A DNA stretch of 64,000 nt from Paraglaciecola sp030730205 (lineage in GTDB: Bacteria > Pseudomonadota > Gammaproteobacteria > Enterobacterales > Alteromonadaceae). Below, in pieces: positions 51,181 to 58,950 of this stretch. How positions within the stretch are numbered: position 1 is the first letter of the stretch; the number at the start of each line of letters is the position of its first letter. The stretch lies in contig NZ_JBGQOM010000001.1 in NCBI RefSeq assembly GCF_052119645.1, positions 124,001 to 188,000 on the forward strand, read 5' to 3'. Under the pieces are notes generated by a model. That model worked only from the letters and a program-made list of their open reading frames with translations. It had not been told where the DNA came from and searched no databases. A program made the position numbers and the translations under genes.

Positions 51181-52695
51181 TTAGTCAGCGCTACGTTGAT
51201 TGATAAGCGTCATTTTATAGCCAGATGAAGCGCTCGGTTCAGCCTCAAAAATAAGATATTGCTCTTTGCTGTCTTCATTTAAGATTAACTGCATATTGGC
51301 TAACTTAATTTCAGTACCATCAATTGTGGCAATCGCATAAACACTGTACGTATTGTTAAGCAAGGTAATCGACGCACTATTTTCTTGTAACACTGACAGT
51401 TTATTGTCAGCGCTTGAAATAATTTCGTCACTCAAAACAAAATAGAAAGTCACGCGGCTAAAGTCATCTGAATCAGCCAAGTTAACTAATTTAATACCGT
51501 GGCTATATATGCTTGAACTTGAGCTTTTGGTTACTGTTAGGGTTTTTACTTTAGTTTCATATCCGTCAACAATACCATCGCTATTTTCGTCTACGTCGCC
51601 ATCTTCGTCATCATCAATCGGATCTCTTTTGCCATATAAAAACAACGTATTATCGGCATTTTCTTCCAAGCTCAATAAGGCATTGGTTACATACAATTCA
51701 TTGGTTTGGCTATTGCGTACATAAAAGTCGTAGTCGCCGTTAGAGGTGGTAGTGGAGCTAGTAAATTCTCCCAGTTGGACCTGAGTAAACTTAACCTCGC
51801 TTTCCCCGTCTAATCTAACTTCAATATCTATGTCGCCAAAATAGGTAGGTAAGTAGTCGTCAAGGGCGATACCGTTGTAAAAACTGAACTGGGCTTCAGA
51901 ATCAACATCTTCAAGCTCAGTCACGCCGTTGACGCCAATACTATCTATCGTAAAAGGCGAAGAGCCCACTCCGGTATTTTCACGTAAGACAATAATATAT
52001 TGGCTTACCGCTGAGTAATTTTGATCTACCGAGGTGTAAATTACATCGCTACTGCCAGCGAGTGTGATGTAATAAATATACTGGTCTTGCTCCACTTTAA
52101 TGTTGTCAGAAAGCGCCTGATAATTAGCTGTACCCACCAAGACGGCTTCATTAAATGTCTCGTTGTCTTTAGACATATACAGATCTACGTTTTGATAATC
52201 GCCATGCAGGTTCAATAGCCGAATATTAAACAAATCGTCGTCATCATCGTTGTCGTCGTCAACCACCTCTATTTCATATTGCAATACTTCGGGTTGACGA
52301 ACATCGCCGGTTAACGCGATAAAATTGATCTGGTCATTTTTGATTTTGACACTGTCTTCATAAATAATTTCCAAGTCACTTCTGGCACTGCTTTCCTCAT
52401 CTTGCCACGCCAACTCGATGTAGTACGTTCCCTTGTCTAACGCATTAGTGGCGCTTACTTTGGTATAGGCAACCGAGTTATATGTAACCTCGACTTCATC
52501 ATCATCGTCTTCATCTAAGTTTTCGTCGACGGTTAAAAATACACCGGGGGCATTTGCCGAGGCATTATAAAACTTAATATACCCTGTGCTATCGTCATCA
52601 CTGCCCCCTGAACCACAAGCTGTCAGGCCAAACATCAAAATGGCTACATACACCATGGGTTGGAATGGCTTTAAAAGCGCACGATTAAACTTCAT
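51181..52695 (-). CDS. DUF4397 domain lipoprotein
   Basis: A 504-residue protein with a lipoprotein signal (AILMFGLTACGSGG). The mature part begins TGYIKFYNASANAPGVFLTVD, the DUF4397 start, and has further similar segments (IRLLNLHGDYQNVDLYMS, FSFYNGIALDDYLPTYFGDIDIEVRL, IKLVNLADSDDFSRVTFYFV), giving four related beta units. Very acidic runs (DENLDEDDDDEVEV, DDDNDDDDD, DDDEDGDVDENSDG) could bind calcium. Outer-membrane or surface location is likely. Function unknown; it is transcribed toward the DUF3466 gene. Confidence 0.8.
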   Translation of the reverse strand: MKFNRALLKPFQPMVYVAILMFGLTACGSGGSDDDSTGYIKFYNASANAPGVFLTVDENLDEDDDDEVEVTYNSVAYTKVSATNALDKGTYYIELAWQDEESSARSDLEIIYEDSVKIKNDQINFIALTGDVRQPEVLQYEIEVVDDDNDDDDDLFNIRLLNLHGDYQNVDLYMSKDNETFNEAVLVGTANYQALSDNIKVEQDQYIYYITLAGSSDVIYTSVDQNYSAVSQYIIVLRENTGVGSSPFTIDSIGVNGVTELEDVDSEAQFSFYNGIALDDYLPTYFGDIDIEVRLDGESEVKFTQVQLGEFTSSTTTSNGDYDFYVRNSQTNELYVTNALLSLEENADNTLFLYGKRDPIDDDEDGDVDENSDGIVDGYETKVKTLTVTKSSSSSIYSHGIKLVNLADSDDFSRVTFYFVLSDEIISSADNKLSVLQENSASITLLNNTYSVYAIATIDGTEIKLANMQLILNEDSKEQYLIFEAEPSASSGYKMTLINQRSAD

Positions 52696-52927
52696 TGTAT
52701 CTCCAAAAAATGAATAAGATTTTACTGGTGTTCAAACCTCAACAAATTCGCTTTAAAGCAATATGTGTCATAGCTTGAATGTGAACATCTAGGTGATGGT
52801 TGCAGATGTGACTGGATGGTAAGGCCTTAGTTCAGGGCGTATATAGGCCTTTACGCTTTATTTACGCTTAACTGACGTAAGTTTACAAAAGTGAGGGTGG
52901 AGTGAACAAAACCTGATAGGCAAACAT

Positions 52928-52963
52928 CACTCTATTTGTCAGGCCTAACTGACAAATAGAGTG
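52928..52963. repeat. Perfect 15-bp inverted repeat (strong hairpin)
   Basis: CACTCTATTTGTCAG and CTGACAAATAGAGTG flank a 6-base loop GCCTAA. It lies 32 bases after the alpha/beta-hydrolase stop, on the strand of that gene, without a T tract. It may act as a terminator or an mRNA-protecting structure. Confidence 0.6.
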
Positions 52964-52994
52964 TAGATTTAATCTTTGAGTCAAATTAAAGGAG

Positions 52995-54311
52995 TTAAGG
53001 CTGGTCTTTACGTAAAAACATCACACCTGTCCCCCAGCGATCTTTAAATCCAGGCCAAGGAGCACTTAATTTACCAGCGTCATCTTTTACTTGATTGCTT
53101 AACTCACGAACCGGTAGGTAACCACAAGCATTTGCATCAGCTTTTACTTTACAATCTAGAAACGCCAAGGTCATGTGCTGATTGATCCTATTTAGGGTTT
53201 CACTGCTCCAGCTTGGTTCAAAATAATGGCCGATATCAATATCCGTTGCATAGGTCTCTTGTGGCGCAGGATGGGGGGCAATGTTGTGGCGAGCATTTTG
53301 ATATACCATCAAATAACTCTCCTTCGAACCGCTTTGCTCATACAAGCGTCTTACCCCTTTTTCATAACCGGAGACATCATCATAGTCACCTGAAACGAAC
53401 ATACTTGGCACCTTGATATTGGCTAGGGATTTTTCGCTATGAATATTCAGCTCTTGACCCCATGGCGCAAACGCAACCATGGCCTTCCATCGGGGATCCA
53501 CCGTTTCACGTCCCGCGTTACAGCTATTAAATACCGGCATTAGCGCTTGTGCCGCGGCTTCTGGAAAGCCAAATTGTTGCAAGCCAGCTTGGGTAAAGTT
53601 ATAACATCCCCCTATGGTATTCACCGCGCCATATCCCCCCATGGAATAACCAATGACAGCAGCTTTGTCACTGTCAATTACAGCGGCAAAGGGTGAAGAG
53701 GCTTCGCTGAAGTAGTCTAAAACAAATTGTTGATCACGAGCCCGGTTCATTAATGTGCTAACAAAACCTGCAAACGGTGCCTTGGTAAAATCAATCTCGC
53801 CGGTTGTGGAGTCAGTGTGATCAATCCCCACTACCACATACCCATGGCTGGCAAGATGCTCTCCTAAATAATACATTATCGTTCGATATCCCGTATAACC
53901 ATGGGACAGCACCACTAATGGAAATTCACTATCTGTAAGCTGTGGCGCATCACGATAAGCCTCAGCTGCCAAACTGAATGGAATATGTAAACGGCTCACG
54001 TTCTCATAAGAGGTTTTTACAGCATCTTGCTTTGGTGTTGCGGGATACCAGACTTCTAAGGTGAGAGTACGGTCTTGCAAAGTTTTGAAATCAGTCGCGC
54101 TGAGTTGCTGTGGATGAGTGGCTTGGATGGTACTCACGCCAACTTTATATTGACCAGGAAGAGCCAGTTCAGGCATAACCGATGGTTGCTTACTATATAG
54201 TTTTTGTGGTTCAAGCTTTTGAGCTGGGGCACTCGCACTAAATAATATCGCGCAAGTCATCATACCTACTACTGCGTTAAAGAATTTGCCTTGATAGACA
54301 GTGTTAAACAT
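52995..54311 (-). CDS. Exported alpha/beta hydrolase (PAF-acetylhydrolase/dienelactone-hydrolase-like)
   Basis: A 438-residue serine hydrolase with a signal peptide (about 1-30, SASAPAQK). The fold is seen as LTLEVWYPATP, FPLVVLSHGYTGYRTIMYYLGEHLASHGYVVVGIDHTDS, the nucleophile elbow AVIGYSMGGYG, the FVSGDYDDV strand with the acid, and ARHNIAPHP with the catalytic His. The arrangement resembles bacterial PAF-acetylhydrolase-type or dienelactone-type esterases. It follows the DUF3089 gene by 14 bases, so the two hydrolases form an operon. Substrate unknown. Confidence 0.85.
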   Translation of the reverse strand: MFNTVYQGKFFNAVVGMMTCAILFSASAPAQKLEPQKLYSKQPSVMPELALPGQYKVGVSTIQATHPQQLSATDFKTLQDRTLTLEVWYPATPKQDAVKTSYENVSRLHIPFSLAAEAYRDAPQLTDSEFPLVVLSHGYTGYRTIMYYLGEHLASHGYVVVGIDHTDSTTGEIDFTKAPFAGFVSTLMNRARDQQFVLDYFSEASSPFAAVIDSDKAAVIGYSMGGYGAVNTIGGCYNFTQAGLQQFGFPEAAAQALMPVFNSCNAGRETVDPRWKAMVAFAPWGQELNIHSEKSLANIKVPSMFVSGDYDDVSGYEKGVRRLYEQSGSKESYLMVYQNARHNIAPHPAPQETYATDIDIGHYFEPSWSSETLNRINQHMTLAFLDCKVKADANACGYLPVRELSNQVKDDAGKLSAPWPGFKDRWGTGVMFLRKDQP

Positions 54312-54325
54312 AGTTTATCCTTAGA

Positions 54326-55516
54326 TTAGGGATGTTGTTGTAAAAAAGACTGGGTGCGATGCACCGCATTTTGCCGAAGATTGGCGTAAAAAAGACTAAA
54401 ATCGAGCACATGATAACTACGGTTATTTTGGTCTAAGTGATTAGCAAAAGCATTGTTCTGCTGTTGCTTGATAACTAAACGTCCATCTGCTTGACATTGA
54501 GCCCATGTTAAGTGTTTTGTAATGGGGGGCAGCTTAGTAAACTTGTAGCCCGGATTGCGAGCCAACAACATATCAAGCGGCGTCCGTTTGAACTCTACTG
54601 GCATAGCACCTAGGTGCCTTTCACTGCTTGCTTGTTGTAGATCAGTGCGCCAACTGAGTGGATTAACACACACAATAGACTTGCTTTTTTGTTGTTCGTC
54701 AGTATTAAATTCCCAACCAGAAGCATACCAATGTGGCACCCTCCCCTCTAGTTTTCCGCCCTCTCCATAGGTGTCATAACTGACAATACAGCTGATTTGT
54801 GAGGCTGACTCACATAATCTAATGGAACTAAAGCTGCGGCTTAACTTATCTTTTGGCAACCAATAACCCACAACATAAGCTGCAACCAATTGTTGCTGAA
54901 GCGCCTGACCATCTACTTCTTGTTCTAATAAACGCAGTGCATGGGCAGAACCTTGACTGTGGCTAACAATCATAAAAGGCCGCCCACGATTAAAGTGTGT
55001 TAAAAAATAATCAAACGCGGCTTTCACATCACTGTAGGCCAAGTCCAAGGCCTGAGATGACGCCATCAGATCATCACTAATAAAAGAGTGTAAATGGGCT
55101 TCTCGGTAATGCGGTGCGTATATTCGGCAGCAACCATTGTAGATACTGGCCATACTCGTGAGCATATATTCAATGGACTGTGCCTCAGAATTTTTGTTGC
55201 TCATTGTCGAGTTCCAGCCACCCGGCCCCACATAACCCGTAGAGTGAATAAAAAACACATCAACTGGCGACTCAGCATAATCTTCAGTGGTATCGATACC
55301 AACAGGGAGCAAATCAGCGCTGTCTGCTTTGTTTGGGTGAGAGACCCAAAAATAATCGTCTTGATAGTTCGGGGCTTGAGGAGCGTGCATCATGTTAAAC
55401 GTGGCGGGTGGTGCTAAGTAAGCAAAAACAGCGGTTTTACCAAATCCCACCAGTAGTACAACCAGGAGCACGACACTGCTGAGTATCCACAGGCCAATTT
55501 TTAAGGCTTTTTGCAC
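54326..55516 (-). CDS. DUF3089 family alpha/beta hydrolase, membrane-anchored or exported
   Basis: A 396-residue protein with an N-terminal hydrophobic segment (about 6-32) that may stay as an anchor. DUF3089 segments are VDVFFIHSTGYVGPGGWN near 85, CCRIYAPHYREAHL near 125, and the Ser elbow MIVSHSQGSAHALRLLEQE near 185. The C-terminal part includes HVLDFSLFYANLRQNAVHRTQSF. The DUF3089 family is lipase-like in fold, with few members characterised. First gene of a two-hydrolase operon. Confidence 0.82.
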   Translation of the reverse strand: MQKALKIGLWILSSVVLLVVLLVGFGKTAVFAYLAPPATFNMMHAPQAPNYQDDYFWVSHPNKADSADLLPVGIDTTEDYAESPVDVFFIHSTGYVGPGGWNSTMSNKNSEAQSIEYMLTSMASIYNGCCRIYAPHYREAHLHSFISDDLMASSQALDLAYSDVKAAFDYFLTHFNRGRPFMIVSHSQGSAHALRLLEQEVDGQALQQQLVAAYVVGYWLPKDKLSRSFSSIRLCESASQISCIVSYDTYGEGGKLEGRVPHWYASGWEFNTDEQQKSKSIVCVNPLSWRTDLQQASSERHLGAMPVEFKRTPLDMLLARNPGYKFTKLPPITKHLTWAQCQADGRLVIKQQQNNAFANHLDQNNRSYHVLDFSLFYANLRQNAVHRTQSFLQQHP

Positions 55517-55601
55517 AACAATTAATCCACACCTAGAGTCTTGGCGTCTATTTAACGTATAAATATGTTTTAATGCAATAAGGCTGTTTCAGGCTCTGAG
55601 T

Positions 55602-56258
55602 TTATGCCGCAGGATCGACTTTAATTCCGTGACTGCCATTTATTCTAAACCACCCCGCAATACTGTATCGATCGCTTTGCGTGACAAGGACTTCGTGTGG
55701 AAAGACGTCACTTAAAAATATAATGCAGTGGTTAAATTTTGGCTCAACCATTAATAAAGGTGATACTTGTTTATCACTATACAAAATCAACTCACCCTCA
55801 TCTTTTTTACACCAATCAGGGTTAAGATAAAGCACAGTGCTCAATACCCGGTTACTTTCACCTTTGAAGGCATCGAGGTGACGTTTATAAAAGTCACCTC
55901 GACGATAATGTGAATAGTGACATTCAAAATCAAATAGCCCCATGAATAAGCGACGATTAATACCGATCCTCAATTGCTCCATAATGGCTAAATAAGCGTT
56001 TTGCACGAAAGTGTTACCATCTAACCAGTGCAAAGAATTGCTCCGTACTGTCTCATTAAGCTGCTGTAAGTTATCGCGCCCGATGGCAGCAGGCTTAAAG
56101 GCTAATTCAGAAAAACTTTGCATTTCTTGCAGCAGAGCTTGCGCTAATACAGGCGTAAGAAAATCCTCAAATAACACGTAGCCATCGGCCGTTAAACCAT
56201 CAGCAATTCGGTCTAATTGCAACTCTGTTAAAAGTATCGTGTTATTTGGCAGACTCAT
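55602..56258 (-). CDS. 2OG-Fe(II) dioxygenase family protein
   Basis: A 218-residue non-haem iron oxygenase with a prolyl-4-hydroxylase-like fold. The Fe ligands are visible as KRHLDAF (HxD, about residue 119-121) and FPHEVLV (distal His, about 188), with DRYSIAGWFRIN providing the Arg for 2-oxoglutarate near 200. RVLSTVLYLN is the typical strand between them. Substrate unknown; related proteins hydroxylate peptides or small molecules. Neighbouring genes give no clue. Confidence 0.85.
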   Translation of the reverse strand: MSLPNNTILLTELQLDRIADGLTADGYVLFEDFLTPVLAQALLQEMQSFSELAFKPAAIGRDNLQQLNETVRSNSLHWLDGNTFVQNAYLAIMEQLRIGINRRLFMGLFDFECHYSHYRRGDFYKRHLDAFKGESNRVLSTVLYLNPDWCKKDEGELILYSDKQVSPLLMVEPKFNHCIIFLSDVFPHEVLVTQSDRYSIAGWFRINGSHGIKVDPAA

Positions 56259-56311
56259 AGTTAAGCGACTCAGTATAAAAGGGTTGAAATGACGGAATAG
56301 ATAAGGGAAAA

Positions 56312-56413
56312 ATGGGCCAGTATTTTATGGAAGCCTTATACCAGCAATCGATTAAATTGCTAAGTAAATTTGCTCAACATCGCGCAAAAAAACAAACTAG
56401 TGAGAGGAGATGA
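56312..56413 (+). CDS. Possible 33-residue small protein
   Basis: An ATG with a strong ribosome site (AAGGGA about 6 bases upstream) opens a 33-codon frame, with a helical amphipathic first half (MEALYQQSIKLLSKFAQH) and a basic tail (RAKKQTSERR). It lies between two minus-strand genes and overlaps the 3' end of the exonuclease gene by 17 bases. No homologue is recognised and no promoter is evident, so it is a candidate only. Confidence 0.35.
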   Translation: MGQYFMEALYQQSIKLLSKFAQHRAKKQTSERR

Positions 56414-56945
56414 GTTCTCGTTGGTTTTGCTGGTAGGCCAATTGAGAGGTCAAACGGAATGTATCTTGAATTAAGGCTGCGTCATGGCTGGCACGATGCC
56501 GTGGTTTTGTTATGTTTGCCAAGAGATTGTCTTTAGTTTGATGCCACAATCCCATTTGCGTTTCATTCAATAACATTTCTAATGAGCTTACTGAAAAAGT
56601 CATCGCTAACCCTGCGGCATGAAACAATTTAATCATCCACGGTTGATCCACAACCCACCCATCCGAATACACCGTTTGTCCACTTAAGAAGTGATTTAGG
56701 TCCTGACAGACTTCAATTGGCGAACGCCCTTTTTGTTGCAGTAAGCTGCGGCTAATTCCATGCAGAGCTTCGGCTTCTTCATCCCAATGGTTCCAGCCAG
56801 CTTGTGGCCGAATAAGACTACAAAAACGCTCACCATTATCTTTAATTACCCCCACTTCTATAGGGTAACTATGTGCGCCGAAACCACTGGCTTCGACATC
56901 GATAATGCTAGGTAGATAGTGATTTTTAGTTATGATTTTTTTCAT
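56397..56945 (-). CDS. DEDDh-type 3'-5' exonuclease domain protein
   Basis: A 182-residue protein with the exonuclease (DnaQ-like) motifs: DVEASGFGAHSYPIEVGVI (Exo I, Asp/Glu), YSDGWVVDQPWMIKLF (Exo II Asp) and HRASHDAALIQ (Exo III His/Asp). RNase T/DnaQ superfamily; it acts on DNA or RNA ends. It is shorter than DNA polymerase III epsilon (243), with no clamp-binding tail recognised. It stands alone, and its substrate is not evident. Confidence 0.85.
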   Translation of the reverse strand: MKKIITKNHYLPSIIDVEASGFGAHSYPIEVGVIKDNGERFCSLIRPQAGWNHWDEEAEALHGISRSLLQQKGRSPIEVCQDLNHFLSGQTVYSDGWVVDQPWMIKLFHAAGLAMTFSVSSLEMLLNETQMGLWHQTKDNLLANITKPRHRASHDAALIQDTFRLTSQLAYQQNQRELISSH

Positions 56946-57029
56946 CTAAGCCGTATCGTGAATTAAGCAAAATAAAACAACAGCATATGCTTAAGTCAAA
57001 GTAACAAAACCACAATTTTTAACAAGTGT

Positions 57030-57995
57030 TTAAGGTGCTAAGTCTTTTGAATAATGCAATTTACGTTGATTATCTAAAATAAGGCCATCGTATCCTGGCG
57101 TGCGGTTGAGTAAATCTATCCCTTCTTGCACACCAAGTACAAAAACAGCCGTAGACAGCGCATCGTTTAGGGTACTACGTGGCCCAATAATTGACACACT
57201 TTGCACCTGATAACTAGACGTACCACTTTTGGGAGAGAGGATATGATGATACCGCACACCGTCCTGTTCAAAATAGCGTTCATAGTCTCCAGAAGTGGAT
57301 AAGGCGATATTTTCTAGCGGTAAAACCACGGCCTGTTTATCTGCGTGTCGAGGATCCCGTATCCCCACCATCCAAGGTTTTCCTCGTCGGTCACCGAGCA
57401 AACGCGTATCACCACCTGCGGTCACTAAAGCATGTTCTATCCCAAGGTTTTGTAATAGGACGATAGCATTATCAACTGCATGACCTTTAGCAATTCCACC
57501 AAGGTCAATTTTGACTTTGGGATGAGAAAAATACACACTCTTTTGTGCTTCATTTAAGACCACATGATGAAAATTAATAGCCGGTAATAATGCTTTTACT
57601 TGCTCATCGCTTGGCTTTTCATGTCGGCGATAATCATAGAGATAACCGATGCTGGCAAAGGTAATATCAAAGGCCCCATTGGTTTCGACAGATAACGCTA
57701 ACGACAACTTAATGAGTTCAAACAGTTCTTCGCATACCACCACGGGATGTTGGGCCGCTTGCGCATTTAATATAGCCAATTCGCTTGTGGCAATATAGGG
57801 ACTCATCAATTGATTAATGCGTTCCATTTCTGTCATCACCGCACCGATGGCCTGTTGGCCTCGGTCGGGATATTCTGCCCACACTTCAACTTGAATATTA
57901 GTGCCCATGATGCCTTGCTTGTCTTCATACCACGTTGCACTTACAAGGCAACTCCAGCATAAAAGCAAACAAATAGAGCCAATAGCCTTAATCAT
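57030..57995 (-). CDS. apbE: FAD:protein FMN transferase ApbE
   Basis: Attaches FMN to Thr/Ser of target flavoproteins such as NqrB/NqrC and RnfG/D, using FAD and Mg2+, in the periplasm. The 321-residue protein has a signal peptide (about 1-21), the MGTNIQVEVWA start, FDITFASIGYLYDYR, KIDLGGIAKGHAVDNAIVLL (FAD/Mg block), ALVTAGGDTRLLG, STSGDYERYF and YHHILSPKSG with the Mg-binding DALSTAVFVLG after it. Eight bases overlap rsmI upstream, giving translational coupling. Confidence 0.92.
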   Translation of the reverse strand: MIKAIGSICLLLCWSCLVSATWYEDKQGIMGTNIQVEVWAEYPDRGQQAIGAVMTEMERINQLMSPYIATSELAILNAQAAQHPVVVCEELFELIKLSLALSVETNGAFDITFASIGYLYDYRRHEKPSDEQVKALLPAINFHHVVLNEAQKSVYFSHPKVKIDLGGIAKGHAVDNAIVLLQNLGIEHALVTAGGDTRLLGDRRGKPWMVGIRDPRHADKQAVVLPLENIALSTSGDYERYFEQDGVRYHHILSPKSGTSSYQVQSVSIIGPRSTLNDALSTAVFVLGVQEGIDLLNRTPGYDGLILDNQRKLHYSKDLAP

Positions 57996-58833
57996 TCAGC
58001 TCTAAACCCAACTGGTACAAAACATTTTTTTTCAACGAATAATGCTCAGCGGTAATGGCTGCAGCTTTTTTAAGGGGCAAGTCTTTCATTAGTAGTACCA
58101 GTAAATTTATCGCTTCAGGGGGCACATCACTTTGAGTTTTTTTGTTTCCTGCCACCAGTAGAACAAATTCGCCGCGCTGGTGATTAGGATCCGCCATTAA
58201 CCATGTATAACATTCATCCGCGCTGCCAGAATAAAAGGTCTCAAAGGTTTTAGTTAATTCTTTGGCAAGCACCAATTCGCGGTCGCCACCTAATACCGCA
58301 ATGATATCTTGAACGGTTTGCGCGACTCTTCTTGGTGATTCATAAAAAACGGTAGTAGCGGTTTCTATTAATAAATTGCTTAGCACATGGTGTTTGGCTT
58401 GCATTTTGACCGGTAAAAAACCTTCGAATCTAAAACGGTCAGTAGGTAAACCTGCTGCACACAAAGCCGTCGTTACCGCACAAGCACCCGGTAGCGGAAT
58501 AACATCAACTTGCGCCGCACGACATTGCGTTACCAAACTATAACCAGGATCACTGATTAAGGGGGTACCAGCATCAGAAATTAACGCGATATTCGCGCCC
58601 TGCTGAAGACGGGAAATTAGCTCACCCGCTCGTTGAGATTCATTGTGATCATGCAAAGAAATTAATCGTGTTTGAATATCGTAGTGCTGTAACAGTTTCA
58701 AACTGTGACGAGTATCTTCAGCGGCAATTAAATCTACGTCAGCCAAAATAGTTAAAGCACGCTGAGTGATATCAGCAAGGTTTCCGATAGGGGTAGGTAC
58801 AATATATAACTTGCCAACTTCACTCACCAACAT
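57988..58833 (-). CDS. rsmI: 16S rRNA 2'-O-ribose methyltransferase RsmI
   Basis: Methylates the ribose of C1402 in 16S rRNA. The 281-residue protein opens GKLYIVPTPIGNLADITQRAL; then comes VDLIAAEDTRHSLKLLQHY, LHDHNE, NIALISDAGTPLISDPGY, and PLPGACAVTTALCAAGLPTDRF in the SAM pocket; ELTKTFETFYSG and LPLKKAAAITAEHYSLKKN near the end. It closely matches E. coli RsmI (286) in order. It is divergent from lpoA, a common arrangement in this group. Confidence 0.95.
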   Translation of the reverse strand: MLVSEVGKLYIVPTPIGNLADITQRALTILADVDLIAAEDTRHSLKLLQHYDIQTRLISLHDHNESQRAGELISRLQQGANIALISDAGTPLISDPGYSLVTQCRAAQVDVIPLPGACAVTTALCAAGLPTDRFRFEGFLPVKMQAKHHVLSNLLIETATTVFYESPRRVAQTVQDIIAVLGGDRELVLAKELTKTFETFYSGSADECYTWLMADPNHQRGEFVLLVAGNKKTQSDVPPEAINLLVLLMKDLPLKKAAAITAEHYSLKKNVLYQLGLELND

Positions 58834-58950
58834 TACTCCAAATTTAAACCCTAAGGTTTTCGCTACTCAGCCCTTGTTATTCGCTAAGCAGGTAGATATT
58901 TATGAGCGTTACTATAAACTATTCAACATCTTTTTTACTGAGTTTGTGAC

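Noticed and set aside
58834..58950. Possible RNase P RNA gene near rsmI, as in some gammaproteobacteria
   Set aside because: The spacer is only about 117 bases and lacks the conserved RNase P core.
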